From Caecibacteroides pullorum (GTDB lineage Bacteria > Bacteroidota > Bacteroidia > Bacteroidales > Bacteroidaceae), in the NCBI RefSeq assembly GCF_019239235.1, contig NZ_JAAZTS010000004.1, positions 149,518-213,517 on the forward strand: a DNA stretch of 64,000 bases, written 5' to 3'. The notes beneath the pieces were generated by a model, which was given only the letters and a program-made list of their open reading frames with translations, did not search any database and was not told the DNA's origin. The translations under genes were made by a program, and so were the position numbers. Each line of letters begins with the position of its first letter. Within the stretch, counting starts at the first letter, position 1. Below are positions 53,243-62,205 of the stretch, piece by piece.

Positions 53243-53860
53243 CTATCGGATATGGAAGTCAAGCAGTTTATCGTTGCCCAGGTAGCCCTCCAAATGTTGC
53301 CCTATGCTCACGGGGCCCACTCCTACGGGAGTGCCAGTATAGAGCAGGTCGCCAATCTTCAAGGTCATAAAACGACTGACGTAAGCAATAATGTCGTCCA
53401 CACAGAACAACATATCGGCAGTACATCCTTGTTGCACAGTTTTTCCATCTATATCGAGATGAAAGTTCAACCGTTGCACATCGCCTCCAACCTCAGCCAA
53501 CGGTACAAAATTACCAATAGCAGCCGAACCATCGAACCCCTTGCAAAGTTCCCATGGATTACCCACCTCGCGGAAACGGCGCTGCATGTCGCGAGCTGTA
53601 AAATCGATACCCACCGTCACAGCATCATAATAACGATGAGCGAAACGCGGCGCGATACACTTGCCCAAGCGACAGATGCGAACTACCACTTCGGTTTCAT
53701 AATGCACTTCGTTCGAAAAATCAGGAAGGAAAAAAGGTTTGCCATCCTTCAGGATAGCCGAGTCGGGCTTCAGAAAAATCACAGGCTCCTTGTTTTCCTG
53801 TTCATGCCCTAGTTCACGATTGTGCAGGGCATAGTTCATTCCTACAGCTATAATCTTCAT
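53243..53860 (-). CDS. Fumarylacetoacetate hydrolase (FAH) family protein
   Basis: 205 residues, short single-domain FAH fold. MKIIAVGMNYALHNRELG, metal Glu pair in VHYETEVVVRI, Asp/Lys region VTVGIDFTARDMQRRFREVGNPWELCKGFDG, and YTGTPVGVGPV. Family members hydrolyse or decarboxylate acylpyruvates or 2-keto acids; substrate here unknown. Overlaps the rex stop by one base (TAATG). Confidence 0.92.
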   Translation of the reverse strand: MKIIAVGMNYALHNRELGHEQENKEPVIFLKPDSAILKDGKPFFLPDFSNEVHYETEVVVRICRLGKCIAPRFAHRYYDAVTVGIDFTARDMQRRFREVGNPWELCKGFDGSAAIGNFVPLAEVGGDVQRLNFHLDIDGKTVQQGCTADMLFCVDDIIAYVSRFMTLKIGDLLYTGTPVGVGPVSIGQHLEGYLGNDKLLDFHIR

Positions 53861-54516
53861 TACTTGATTTCGTTAAAGTTAAGGCGGTTAAACATTACCG
53901 CCAGATGAGCATAAAGCGAAGTATTCTGCACAACAATAGACTCTGGCACACGGATACGGAAAGGCGTAAAGTTCCACACGGCCTTGATGCCGCCCTCCAC
54001 CATGTAGTCCGTTATTTGCTGAGCAATCTCAATGGGCACAGTCAGTACCCCAATATTCACATCGTACTCCTGCATTTTCTGACGGAAATCGTCGGTATGG
54101 AAAATGGGAATGCCATTCAGTTTCGTACCCACCAGCGAAGGATTGACATCGAAAGCCGCCACAATCTCCAGCCCAAAGTGACGCAGACCTGAATCATGAA
54201 GCAAAGCACCACCCAGACTTCCCACGCCAAAGAGAAAAGCCTTATGCAAATTAGTGAAGCCCAGAAAATCTTCCAGCACGGCAATCAACGTATCTACCTC
54301 ATAACCCACCCGCGTACGTCCCGAAATATTGACATACGAAAGATCTTTAGCTATCTGCGAAGCGTCGATATTGATTTCTTTAGATATTTGAGTTGAGGAG
54401 ACAAAACGTTCTCCCTTCTGTTTCAGCAACTTGACATTAGAAAGATACCACGGAAGGCGTCGCAACGTCGGCTCCGGCACCCGCAAGGACTCTCTATTCT
54501 GCAACAAACTGCTCAT
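53860..54516 (-). CDS. rex: Redox-sensing transcriptional repressor Rex
   Basis: 218 residues. N-terminal winged helix (VPEPTLRRLPWYLSNVKLLK, SSTQISKEINIDASQIAKDL), Rossmann fold FLFGVGSLGGALLHDSG with FDVNPSLVG, and VPIEIAQQITDYMVEGGIKAVWNF. Senses NADH/NAD+ and represses fermentation and respiration genes; targets are elsewhere. First of a four-gene operon: FAH protein, ispF, phosphoesterase. Confidence 0.97.
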   Translation of the reverse strand: MSSLLQNRESLRVPEPTLRRLPWYLSNVKLLKQKGERFVSSTQISKEINIDASQIAKDLSYVNISGRTRVGYEVDTLIAVLEDFLGFTNLHKAFLFGVGSLGGALLHDSGLRHFGLEIVAAFDVNPSLVGTKLNGIPIFHTDDFRQKMQEYDVNIGVLTVPIEIAQQITDYMVEGGIKAVWNFTPFRIRVPESIVVQNTSLYAHLAVMFNRLNFNEIK

Positions 54517-54548
54517 CGTTTTCTATAAATTTATCAGATTGTAATGGA

Positions 54549-54556
54549 CAAAAGTA
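54549..54556 (-). promoter_or_regulatory. rex promoter -7 box
   Basis: Minus-strand TACTTTTG matches TAnnTTTG, 33 bp before the rex ATG. No clear -33 element. Confidence 0.55.
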
Positions 54557-54618
54557 CTGTTTTTTTTCCAATGTCCGAGAAAATGCGCAGAAAAGCTTAA
54601 CATAAATTCTACGTCGGA

Positions 54619-54649
54619 TTGGAAGTTTCATCTCAAAAGCGTACTTTTG
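54619..54649 (+). promoter_or_regulatory. Promoter of the SUI1-type gene
   Basis: TTG (54619-54621) and TACTTTTG (54642-54649) with 20-bp spacing; ATG at 54677. Confidence 0.7.
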
Positions 54650-54676
54650 ATGCAAAATTTATAATCAACTCCCATA

Positions 54677-55036
54677 ATGGCAAAAGACACCAAAAATAAT
54701 GATTGGAAGGACCGTTTGAATGTGGTCTACTCTACTAACCCAAACTTCCAATACGAAACAGGAAATACAGAAGAGGCTGAAACCCTCTCTCCCAATCAGC
54801 AAAAATTGCGAGTACAACTAGATCGTAAGAACCGTGGGGGTAAAGTAGTGACCCTCGTTACCGGCTTTGTAGGCACCGACGATGATCTAAAAGAACTAGG
54901 CCGAATGCTAAAGAGCAAATGCGGTGTGGGTGGTAGTGCCAAGGACGGTGAAATCATTGTACAAGGCGACTTCAAACAAAAGGTTATCGAATTACTGAAA
55001 AAAGAAGGGTACACACAAACAAAACCCGTGGGATAA
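54677..55036 (+). CDS. SUI1/YciH-type translation initiation factor
   Basis: 119 residues. The N-terminal 40 residues are flexible; the SUI1/eIF1 domain follows: [55 protein letters not shown]. YciH-like proteins bind the 30S subunit near the start codon. Separate promoter from the following acyltransferase (-7 box 55111-55118). Confidence 0.95.
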   Translation: MAKDTKNNDWKDRLNVVYSTNPNFQYETGNTEEAETLSPNQQKLRVQLDRKNRGGKVVTLVTGFVGTDDDLKELGRMLKSKCGVGGSAKDGEIIVQGDFKQKVIELLKKEGYTQTKPVG

Positions 55037-55110
55037 ACGGACTAACACTATAGGATAGCCATAATGGCACATTCCATCACCTATGTTTTTCCCGTTCCGT
55101 ATATTATTTG

Positions 55111-55118
55111 TATATTTG
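55111..55118 (+). promoter_or_regulatory. -7 box of the glycan cluster
   Basis: TATATTTG matches TAnnTTTG; a T-run lies at the -33 distance. Probable promoter for 55163-61014, in which the genes are 4-46 bp apart. Confidence 0.6.
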
Positions 55119-55162
55119 CAACGTATTTTCAGGAAATTCCCTAAAGCAATAATGAATATATT

Positions 55163-56047
55163 ATGATATACCGTTTGCTTCATTTTTTTCTAAAGCTACT
55201 GTCATACATTCCTTTCCGTATGCTTTACATCTTGTCAGACGGTTTGTTCTATCCGTTATACTACATTGTTCGCTACCGTCGTAAGGTTGTACGAAAAAAC
55301 TTAACGGAATCTTTTCCTGAAAAAAGTTTGTCTAAAATCAAGCAGATAGAAAAAAAATTCTATCACTATTTTATCGACATGACCCTAGAGAGCTGCAAGT
55401 TAGCTTCCATATCCCCCAAGAAGATAAAACAAAGAATGCAGTTCACAAATACAGAAGCTGTAAATTCAATGCTGAGACAAGGTAAATCCGTTTCCATCTA
55501 TATTGGCCACTATGGAAATTGGGAATGGGTATCCTCCATGCCCTTGTGGTTGGAGAAGAGCGCAACAGGTATCCAAATCTACCATAAGTTACGCAACAAA
55601 AGTATGGAACAACTGATGATGCACATTCGAGAACGTATGGGGGGAACTTGTGTAGAGATGCACAAAACAGCCCGTTGCATCACAGAATTGGCCAATCGCC
55701 ACGAAGTCTGCATTATTGGATTTATAGCCGATCAATCACCTAGAAAACAAGAATCACGTTTCTTCTTGCCTTTCCTGCATCACAGTACTCCCGTGTTGAC
55801 AGGAACAGAAAAAATTACCAAGCATTACGGATTTGAGGCCTTCTACCTTGACGTAAAAAGGAAGAAAAGAGGTTATTACGAAGCCGAATTCACTCAGCTT
55901 CACGAAAATCTCCAATCACTGCCAGATTTTGAACTGACAACACTCTATTTTCAGCGACTAGAACAAACCATTCTGCGCCAACCGGAGTTATACTTGTGGA
56001 CCCACAATCGCTTCAAGCACGCAGAAAAGCTGGAGACGAACAATTAA
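55163..56047 (+). CDS. Late lipid A acyltransferase (LpxL/HtrB family)
   Basis: 294 residues. One N-terminal hydrophobic helix, then acyltransferase motifs: IYIGHYGNWEWVSSM (HX4E near residue 113), IYHKLRNKSMEQLM and FIADQSPRKQESRFFLPFL. Transfers a secondary acyl chain to lipid A at the inner membrane. Heads the glycan cluster, which links the downstream glycosyltransferases to LPS. Confidence 0.93.
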   Translation: MIYRLLHFFLKLLSYIPFRMLYILSDGLFYPLYYIVRYRRKVVRKNLTESFPEKSLSKIKQIEKKFYHYFIDMTLESCKLASISPKKIKQRMQFTNTEAVNSMLRQGKSVSIYIGHYGNWEWVSSMPLWLEKSATGIQIYHKLRNKSMEQLMMHIRERMGGTCVEMHKTARCITELANRHEVCIIGFIADQSPRKQESRFFLPFLHHSTPVLTGTEKITKHYGFEAFYLDVKRKKRGYYEAEFTQLHENLQSLPDFELTTLYFQRLEQTILRQPELYLWTHNRFKHAEKLETNN

Positions 56048-56093
56048 TTAGAGCCTCAAGACCAAAAAGTTTTCACAGAAAGTTCTCATAATT

Positions 56094-57086
56094 ATGGATA
56101 TAGATTTTATCATCACATGGGTTGACATGAATGATCCAAAATGGCAAGCGGATTTTATGAAATACTCCGGTAATAAGGACAATACCAAGAACGGAGTCTC
56201 TGAAGCCCGTTTTCGCGATTACGGTTTCCTGAAGTATTGGTTCCGTGGAGTGGAGAAGTTCGCCCCTTGGGTGCGCAAGATACATTTTGTGACTAGTGGA
56301 CAGAAACCAGAATGGCTGGATGAGAACAACCCTAAAATCCATTTGGTGAACCATAAGGATTATATTCCAGAGGAGTTCCTGCCCACTTACAATTCTGTGG
56401 TGATCGAACGGTATCTGCACAAAATACCCGACTTGGCAGAACACTTTGTCTATTTCAACGATGACTTTTACATTACGAGTACCATTGGAACAGAACGTTT
56501 CTTCAAAAATGGGTTGCCCTGCGACATTGCTACTTTCCTATACAACCCTTCATGGTCGCAATGGTATAAAAGAATTAAGAACAATCTGAAAATCATCAAC
56601 CGCCATTTTGACAAGAAAGAGGTGATGAACCGCTTCCACGATAAATGGTTCCACAAAAGCTATGGTTCAAGAGCCCGCTGGAACTATATTCTGAAACCCT
56701 ATAGCAAATTTATCACCCTCCGTACGCCACACAATGCACAACCCTATCTGAAAACCACTTTTGAAGAAGTATGGGCTGTCGCCGGCAAAGAACTGACCGA
56801 GACATCAGCCAACCGATTCCGTGCTCTGACTGACTATACACCAGAGCTCTTCCGTACCTGGCAAATCTGTCGGGGAAATTTTGAACCGTACAATACCTAC
56901 AGAGACACCAAAATGTTCCCCCTCATGATACGGCCCAAACAGGCTGTAAAAGCTATTTATGAACAATCATACTCATTGGTCTGTCTAAACGATAATGTAC
57001 ATATTCGAAACTATGCACAAGTCATGGAGAATATACGAAACGCCTTTGAGCACATTTTACCGGAAAAGTCAAGCTTTGAACATTAA
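56094..57086 (+). CDS. Stealth-family phosphotransferase
   Basis: 330 residues. Stealth conserved regions are visible in order: CR1 MDIDFIITWVDMNDPKWQ; CR2 FRDYGFLKYWFRGVEKFAPW, KIHFVTSGQKPEWLD, DYIPEEFLPTYNSVVIE and LAEHFVYFNDDFYI; CR3 around the SRARWNYILKPYSKF/RTPHNAQPYLKTTF block. Stealth proteins transfer hexose-1-phosphate from a nucleotide sugar to form phosphodiester-linked glycans (bacterial capsule polymerases and human GlcNAc-1-phosphotransferase). Here the gene is single and embedded among glycosyltransferases, so a phosphoglycosyl decoration is more likely than capsule polymerisation. Confidence 0.92.
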   Translation: MDIDFIITWVDMNDPKWQADFMKYSGNKDNTKNGVSEARFRDYGFLKYWFRGVEKFAPWVRKIHFVTSGQKPEWLDENNPKIHLVNHKDYIPEEFLPTYNSVVIERYLHKIPDLAEHFVYFNDDFYITSTIGTERFFKNGLPCDIATFLYNPSWSQWYKRIKNNLKIINRHFDKKEVMNRFHDKWFHKSYGSRARWNYILKPYSKFITLRTPHNAQPYLKTTFEEVWAVAGKELTETSANRFRALTDYTPELFRTWQICRGNFEPYNTYRDTKMFPLMIRPKQAVKAIYEQSYSLVCLNDNVHIRNYAQVMENIRNAFEHILPEKSSFEH

Positions 57087-57113
57087 TATGACCTAATCCT
57101 TTATAAATTAGCC

Positions 57114-57986
57114 ATGAATAAAGTTCTTGCAGAAATTATAGCGGGGGTCATTCCCCACAAAATGACTAGAAACAGATGGCGCGGTCTTTTGCGCTATGGA
57201 CTTTTCAATGCGATCAGACTGAAATATCGGATGAAGCATGACCACACTGTTCCACAATATTATCTGACGGTTTGTGCTATAGCCAAAAACGAAGGGCCTT
57301 ATTTCAAGGAATGGATAGAATGGCACCACAAACAAGGTGTTGAAAAGTTTTATATCTACGATAACGAAAGTACAGATTGTACCAAAGAAGTACTTGAACC
57401 TTATATTAAGTCTGGACTAGTGGAATACCGTTATTGGCCCGGTAGAAAACAACAACTAGCTGCCTACGACGACTGCTTTGAAAGACATCGGACGGAAGCA
57501 CGCTGGATTGCAGTCATTGACCTTGACGAATATATCGTACCGATAAAGGATCGAACAATTCCAGAATTCCTGCATCGCATGGAGGAATTCGCAGTCGTAG
57601 AAATCAATTGGTTAGTCTATGGCAGTGGAGGTGCAAAGACCCGTGAACCGGGAGGCATCATGGAACGTTTTCGCAAGCATTCTCTCCCCGAACATCGACT
57701 AAATACCCACGTCAAAAGCATTGCTGACCCACGCCGTGTCTGTACCATGATAGGATGTCATGAAGCAGCACGTATTTCGGGACGTCCAGCTGATTCCCAT
57801 GGTATCCCCATCAAAAAACACTTTGGTGACCGTAAACCGCAACAGGATGTCATACGCATCAATCATTATGCAGTAAAGTCATACGAAGAATTCCTTGCCA
57901 AACGGGCACGCGGACGGGCACGGATCAACACACTACGAGACTTCAGTTATTTCGAGCAATATGACTTGAACGACATCGAGGAATAA
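57114..57986 (+). CDS. Glycosyltransferase family 92 protein
   Basis: 290 residues. YYLTVCAIAKNEGPYFKEWIEWHHKQGVEKFYIYDN is the family 92 (DUF23) entry, with DLDEY as the metal-binding acid motif near 142, then IEINWLVYGSGG and HVKSIADPRRV. Usually inverting beta-galactosyl-type transferases; donor here unknown. 7 bp upstream of the DUF5672 gene. Confidence 0.9.
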   Translation: MNKVLAEIIAGVIPHKMTRNRWRGLLRYGLFNAIRLKYRMKHDHTVPQYYLTVCAIAKNEGPYFKEWIEWHHKQGVEKFYIYDNESTDCTKEVLEPYIKSGLVEYRYWPGRKQQLAAYDDCFERHRTEARWIAVIDLDEYIVPIKDRTIPEFLHRMEEFAVVEINWLVYGSGGAKTREPGGIMERFRKHSLPEHRLNTHVKSIADPRRVCTMIGCHEAARISGRPADSHGIPIKKHFGDRKPQQDVIRINHYAVKSYEEFLAKRARGRARINTLRDFSYFEQYDLNDIEE

Positions 57987-57992
57987 AAAGAT

Positions 57993-58823
57993 ATGGATAC
58001 ATCTCGCACACTCGTGAAAGTGATTGTCCCAGTCTATCAAGAAAGATTGGAACAATATGAATGGATTTCTCTACGACAGAACCGACAAGTTCTAAAAGCA
58101 TACCCATTTGTTTTCATCCGCCCAATGGGATTGGACATAAGTCAATTATTAAAAGAATTTCCAGGATGCCAAGAGGAAGCTTTTGATGATGAATATTTCC
58201 GTAACATTGCTGGATACAACCGCCTTATGATGTCAGCAGACTTCTATAGGCGCTTCCGTGATTCAGACTATCTGCTAATCTGTCAACTGGATGTTTTTGT
58301 TTTCCGTGATGAATTACTAGACTGGTGTAATGAAGGATATGACTATATTGGTGCACCGTGGCTAGTACCCATGCTTTTCCAACTGCCACTATTTAAACAA
58401 TGGCGCAAATATTTCCACAACCGATACCGTACAGAAAAAGATTTCAAAGTGGGAAATGGAGGTTTCTCTTTGCGCAAAGTATCAAGTCATTTGCAAGCTA
58501 CAGAACAGTTACAAGATGCCATTCATATCCATCAATCCCGACAAAAACACTTTTCTAACGAAGACTTATTTTTCGCAATTGAAGTAAACAAACATGGGAT
58601 GAATTTTTCCTACCCCGATTATAAAAAGGCATTACAGTTCAGTTTCGACAAGTATCCTTCTCTTTGCTACAAAGAAAATAAGAACCGCCTACCTTTTGGT
58701 TGCCATGCCTGGTATAAAGAAAAGATGCAAAAATTCTGGTTTCCCATTATCTTTGGTAAAGAACGGATTACAGGAGGTAACGATAGTTCTTTCACTGCTA
58801 ATCCATTGTCCATTTCACTTTAA
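57993..58823 (+). CDS. DUF5672 putative glycosyltransferase
   Basis: 276 residues. LVKVIVPVYQERLEQYEWISLRQNRQVL, the acid motif YLLICQLDVFVFRDEL, DYIGAPWLVPM, KVGNGGFSLRKVSS and FSNEDLFFA match DUF5672, a GT-A-like family common in Bacteroidetes glycan loci. No biochemistry known to me. Confidence 0.85.
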   Translation: MDTSRTLVKVIVPVYQERLEQYEWISLRQNRQVLKAYPFVFIRPMGLDISQLLKEFPGCQEEAFDDEYFRNIAGYNRLMMSADFYRRFRDSDYLLICQLDVFVFRDELLDWCNEGYDYIGAPWLVPMLFQLPLFKQWRKYFHNRYRTEKDFKVGNGGFSLRKVSSHLQATEQLQDAIHIHQSRQKHFSNEDLFFAIEVNKHGMNFSYPDYKKALQFSFDKYPSLCYKENKNRLPFGCHAWYKEKMQKFWFPIIFGKERITGGNDSSFTANPLSISL

Positions 58824-58868
58824 AACAAATATTGATTACATTATCTTCAATTAACCGCAATCATAACA

Positions 58869-59873
58869 ATGGCAACATACTACGGAAGAAAATACAGACT
58901 ATTAGAATTTAGGCACTTCTTTAAAGAGCTCTTACTTACAATAAAAATCGCACTAAAATCAAAAGAACTTAACAAGCCGCAAGCCCAAAGTCCCATATAT
59001 ATTGCCATGATTGACGGACAATCATTCCATGGAGGGATGTGTGACAGGTTTAAGGGTATCATTTCTTTATATGCATACTGCAAATATCATGACATACCTT
59101 TCAGGATTAGATATACATATCCATTCAAGTTAGAAGACTATTTGTTACCAGCCACATACGATTGGATTCTTAAAAAGAATGAATATACAGACAACCCTAA
59201 ATATTGCAGAGTGTTATATATGAGGGGGGAGCACCTTGCAAAAAGACTCTTAAAATTAAAAACAAACAAACAAGTCCACTATTATAGTAACAGGGATTGT
59301 TTAGAACATATAAATAATGCATATACAAATGGAAATAAGAATAGAAGGAAATTCAGATGGGGTGAATTGTTTTGTGAATTATTCCACCCAGGGCCAGTTT
59401 TAGAAGAACGAATTCTTTCTATAAAGAAAGAATTGGGTGACAACTATTACGCTGCAGTATTCCGCTTCCAAAATCTACTTGGTGACTTTCAAGAATATCA
59501 TTTTAAATCCCTCAACAATAAAGATGAGGTAGAAAAACTCATCGAAAAATGCCTTGATTCCATAAAGAACTTAAAAGCCATGCACAAAGATAAAGCTTTA
59601 TTAGTCACGTCAGATAGCATAACATTCCTGAAAAAGGCAGTCCAAATAGAAGGAGTGCACATCATTCCAGGAACTTTAATTCATATGGATGGGCAAAAGA
59701 ATAACATTCCCCAAAATTCATACGAAATATATCTGAAATCTTTTATTGATTTTTATATGCTCAGCGAAGCCCAAAAAATTTATCGAATAGGAACTCCATA
59801 CATGTACCCTAGCGAATTCCCTGTATATGCTGCTAAAATACACAACATTCCATTCGAAAGTATCACTATTTGA
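58869..59873 (+). CDS. Putative glycosyltransferase, fucosyltransferase-like fold
   Basis: 334 residues. MIDGQSFHGGMCDRFKGIISLYAYCKYHDIPFRIRY has the xxGxxxRxxG pattern at the start of O-/alpha-1,6-fucosyltransferase (NodZ-type) folds. Later segments AAVFRFQNLLGDFQEY, ALLVTSDSITFLKKAVQ and MLSEAQKIYRIGTPYMYPSEF fit the donor-binding half. Very AT-rich. Family assignment is inference; the placement among glycosyltransferases is clear. glf starts 4 bp after its stop. Confidence 0.65.
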   Translation: MATYYGRKYRLLEFRHFFKELLLTIKIALKSKELNKPQAQSPIYIAMIDGQSFHGGMCDRFKGIISLYAYCKYHDIPFRIRYTYPFKLEDYLLPATYDWILKKNEYTDNPKYCRVLYMRGEHLAKRLLKLKTNKQVHYYSNRDCLEHINNAYTNGNKNRRKFRWGELFCELFHPGPVLEERILSIKKELGDNYYAAVFRFQNLLGDFQEYHFKSLNNKDEVEKLIEKCLDSIKNLKAMHKDKALLVTSDSITFLKKAVQIEGVHIIPGTLIHMDGQKNNIPQNSYEIYLKSFIDFYMLSEAQKIYRIGTPYMYPSEFPVYAAKIHNIPFESITI

Positions 59874-59877
59874 CAAT

Positions 59878-61014
59878 ATGGATAAGAAGTATGACTATTT
59901 GATTGTCGGTTCCGGCTTGTATGGAGCAACTTTTGCCCATCTTGCTACCAAGCAAGGTAAACATTGCCTAGTGATAGACAAGCGTTCTCATTTGGGCGGT
60001 AATCTGTACTGTGAAAACGTAGAAGGAATAAACGTACATAAATATGGCGCACACATCTTCCATACCAGCAACAAACAGGTATGGGATTTTGTCAATTCCA
60101 TTGTTGAATTCAACCGATATACCAATTCTCCTATAGCCAACTATAAAGGCAAACTATACAACCTGCCCTTCAATATGAATACCTTTTATCAGATGTGGGG
60201 AGTTACAACCCCTGCTGAAGCAATAGCAAAAATTGAAGAGCAAAAGGCTGAAGTAACAGCCAGAATGAGAAATGATGGGGTGACGATTCCACGTAATTTG
60301 GAAGAGCAGGCACAGATGTTAATAGGGAAAGATATCTATGAACGGCTGATAAAAGGTTATACAGAGAAACAATGGGGACGCAAATGTACGGAACTTCCAG
60401 CCTTCATTATCAAACGTCTGCCTGTCAGACTCGTTTTCGACAACAATTATTTTAATGACAAATACCAAGGCATTCCTATAGGTGGATACAACAAACTGAT
60501 TGAAGGTTTATTGGACGGCATCGAAACAAAGATAGAAGTGGATTTCTTTGCAAACCGGTCTTATTGGGAAGGATTAGCAAATAAGATTGTTTTCACCGGA
60601 AAAATCGATGAATATTATAATTATCGTTTTGGCAAGTTGGAATATCGTACCGTACGGTTTGAAGAAGAGATACAGGATATGCCTAACTATCAAGGGAATG
60701 CAGTCGTCAACTATACAGATAGGGAAATCCCCTACACGCGCATCATCGAACACAAACATTTTGAAATGTTCGGCCAAGACGTATATAGCTGCCCTAAAAC
60801 TATCATCTCCAAAGAATATTCTACAGAATGGAAAGATGGAATGGAACCTTACTATCCAGTAAATGATGAACGGAACAACAGTCTATACCAACAATACAAG
60901 GAACTGGCAGACAAAGAAGAAAAAGTTATTTTCGGTGGAAGACTAGCTGAATATAAATATTATGACATGCACCAGATCGTGGAAAATTTGCTAACACATT
61001 CCAACTTAGGATAA
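59878..61014 (+). CDS. glf: UDP-galactopyranose mutase
   Basis: 378 residues from MDKKYDYLIVGSGLYGATFA, 4 bp after the preceding stop (longer frame from 59827 overlaps it). FAD site VGSGLYGATFAHLA with IDKRSHLGGNLY, substrate-region motifs KYGAHIFHTSNKQVWDFVN, EKQWGRKCTELPAFIIKRLP and GGRLAEYKYYDM. Makes UDP-galactofuranose, implying a Galf-containing glycan. Last gene of the plus-strand cluster. Confidence 0.97.
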   Translation: MDKKYDYLIVGSGLYGATFAHLATKQGKHCLVIDKRSHLGGNLYCENVEGINVHKYGAHIFHTSNKQVWDFVNSIVEFNRYTNSPIANYKGKLYNLPFNMNTFYQMWGVTTPAEAIAKIEEQKAEVTARMRNDGVTIPRNLEEQAQMLIGKDIYERLIKGYTEKQWGRKCTELPAFIIKRLPVRLVFDNNYFNDKYQGIPIGGYNKLIEGLLDGIETKIEVDFFANRSYWEGLANKIVFTGKIDEYYNYRFGKLEYRTVRFEEEIQDMPNYQGNAVVNYTDREIPYTRIIEHKHFEMFGQDVYSCPKTIISKEYSTEWKDGMEPYYPVNDERNNSLYQQYKELADKEEKVIFGGRLAEYKYYDMHQIVENLLTHSNLG

Positions 61015-61032
61015 AATTACCTCCTTAAAACT

Positions 61033-61109
61033 CTTAGGCACGAATAACTCAGAATAACATAAATAGCAATTGCATTTATTCATAGAATTCTACCCCGTTC
61101 GTGCCTAAG
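61033..61109. terminator. Long-range inverted repeat between convergent glycan operons
   Basis: CTTAGGCACGAA (61033-61044) and TTCGTGCCTAAG (61098-61109) are exact complements across 53 bp. The loop holds a second near-palindrome around GCAATTGC. Occupies nearly the whole gap between glf and the converging gene, so a bidirectional terminator or cruciform is likely. Confidence 0.6.
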
Positions 61110-61127
61110 AATATTAATAAATCATTT

Positions 61128-62180
61128 CTATTTTAAATCAGTAACACGAGAAACGACTTTAGATATGGCCCTGCTAAAATACCCTCCTTCAGACATCAAA
61201 CCACTTACACGACGCACATTATCACACATCTGTTCATACTCATCCCGTGTTAAACACTCATAGATTTTCTTTATGTCACGTAAGGAATCAATGCATATTC
61301 CAACACCGTTTTCCTCTATAAATCCAGCCATTGCAGCCTCGCGCCATACAATAACAGGCAAACCACAACGAATATACAGAGAAATCTTATGAGGTGTATT
61401 GACCTTCAGATATTCTCCCCAATCTCCACTGCAGCTGTCAACCGAGTCTCCATCCCACACAAGTCCAAAATCTCCCTCAGCACTTTCAATCAACTTATCG
61501 GGCAACATAAAACCTTTTATCTCAAACTTTTCCGGACATTCTGCACTCGACTTATCAAATCCCTTGCCATACACATTCAAGGTATAACCTTCAACATAAG
61601 TTCCCAGTTCATATAGGAAATTGTTTTTCCGACGCGCCAATTGCCCGGCATACACGACTTTATGCAAAGGCCACGTTTTTTTCCGGTCCGGAGATTGGGA
61701 GCTAGACAAGAAATCAAATATGCGAAGAGGCTCTATAATTTTTTTTCCGTTATATCCTACAAATCCGTTATCACACAACCATTTACAAAAGGCTGGATTG
61801 TGACCGATAATTGCATCCGACTTATTCAACTGGCATATTTCCTCTTGAGGAGAACTATGTTTGTTACGAAAACAAATCAAATCGTGTAGCAATGTTATCA
61901 CATTTGCTCCACGCATATGAGCCAAGCGGCAAATAATAGAATAATATTTCGTAGGATATTGTAAAATCAGTACGTCGCCTTTATTGACGTACAACAACAT
62001 ACGAACAACTATGGCGATCGTACGCACAAAATGGAACAACCGATTTTTAGTGATGCTATGGCGTTTCCCTGCTGGGGAAAATCCCAATTGATCCATAACC
62101 TGCTCAACGTCCAAACGAGCTTTGCTACCAGCATCATTGATGCGATTGGACTTATAGTCTCTAGATAAATAGTAGATCAT
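61128..62180 (-). CDS. Galactofuranosyltransferase-like glycosyltransferase
   Basis: 350 residues. GT-B-like: ILQYPTKYYSIICRLAHMRGANVITLLHD, KKIIEPLRIFDFL, VVYAGQLARRKNNFLYEL, FGLVWDGDSVDSCSGDWGEYLKVNTPHKISLYIRCGLPVIVW and EENGVGICIDSL. This pattern recalls the beta-1,6-galactofuranosyltransferase family (WbbI-like). The glf gene 114 bp away in the convergent operon supports UDP-Galf as donor. Confidence 0.82.
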   Translation of the reverse strand: MIYYLSRDYKSNRINDAGSKARLDVEQVMDQLGFSPAGKRHSITKNRLFHFVRTIAIVVRMLLYVNKGDVLILQYPTKYYSIICRLAHMRGANVITLLHDLICFRNKHSSPQEEICQLNKSDAIIGHNPAFCKWLCDNGFVGYNGKKIIEPLRIFDFLSSSQSPDRKKTWPLHKVVYAGQLARRKNNFLYELGTYVEGYTLNVYGKGFDKSSAECPEKFEIKGFMLPDKLIESAEGDFGLVWDGDSVDSCSGDWGEYLKVNTPHKISLYIRCGLPVIVWREAAMAGFIEENGVGICIDSLRDIKKIYECLTRDEYEQMCDNVRRVSGLMSEGGYFSRAISKVVSRVTDLK

Positions 62181-62205
62181 TCAACAATATTAAAATGACT
62201 GTTTT

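Noticed and set aside
53204..53812. 202-residue plus-strand frame opposite the FAH gene
   Set aside because: Antisense to a protein with all FAH metal motifs; no signal of its own.
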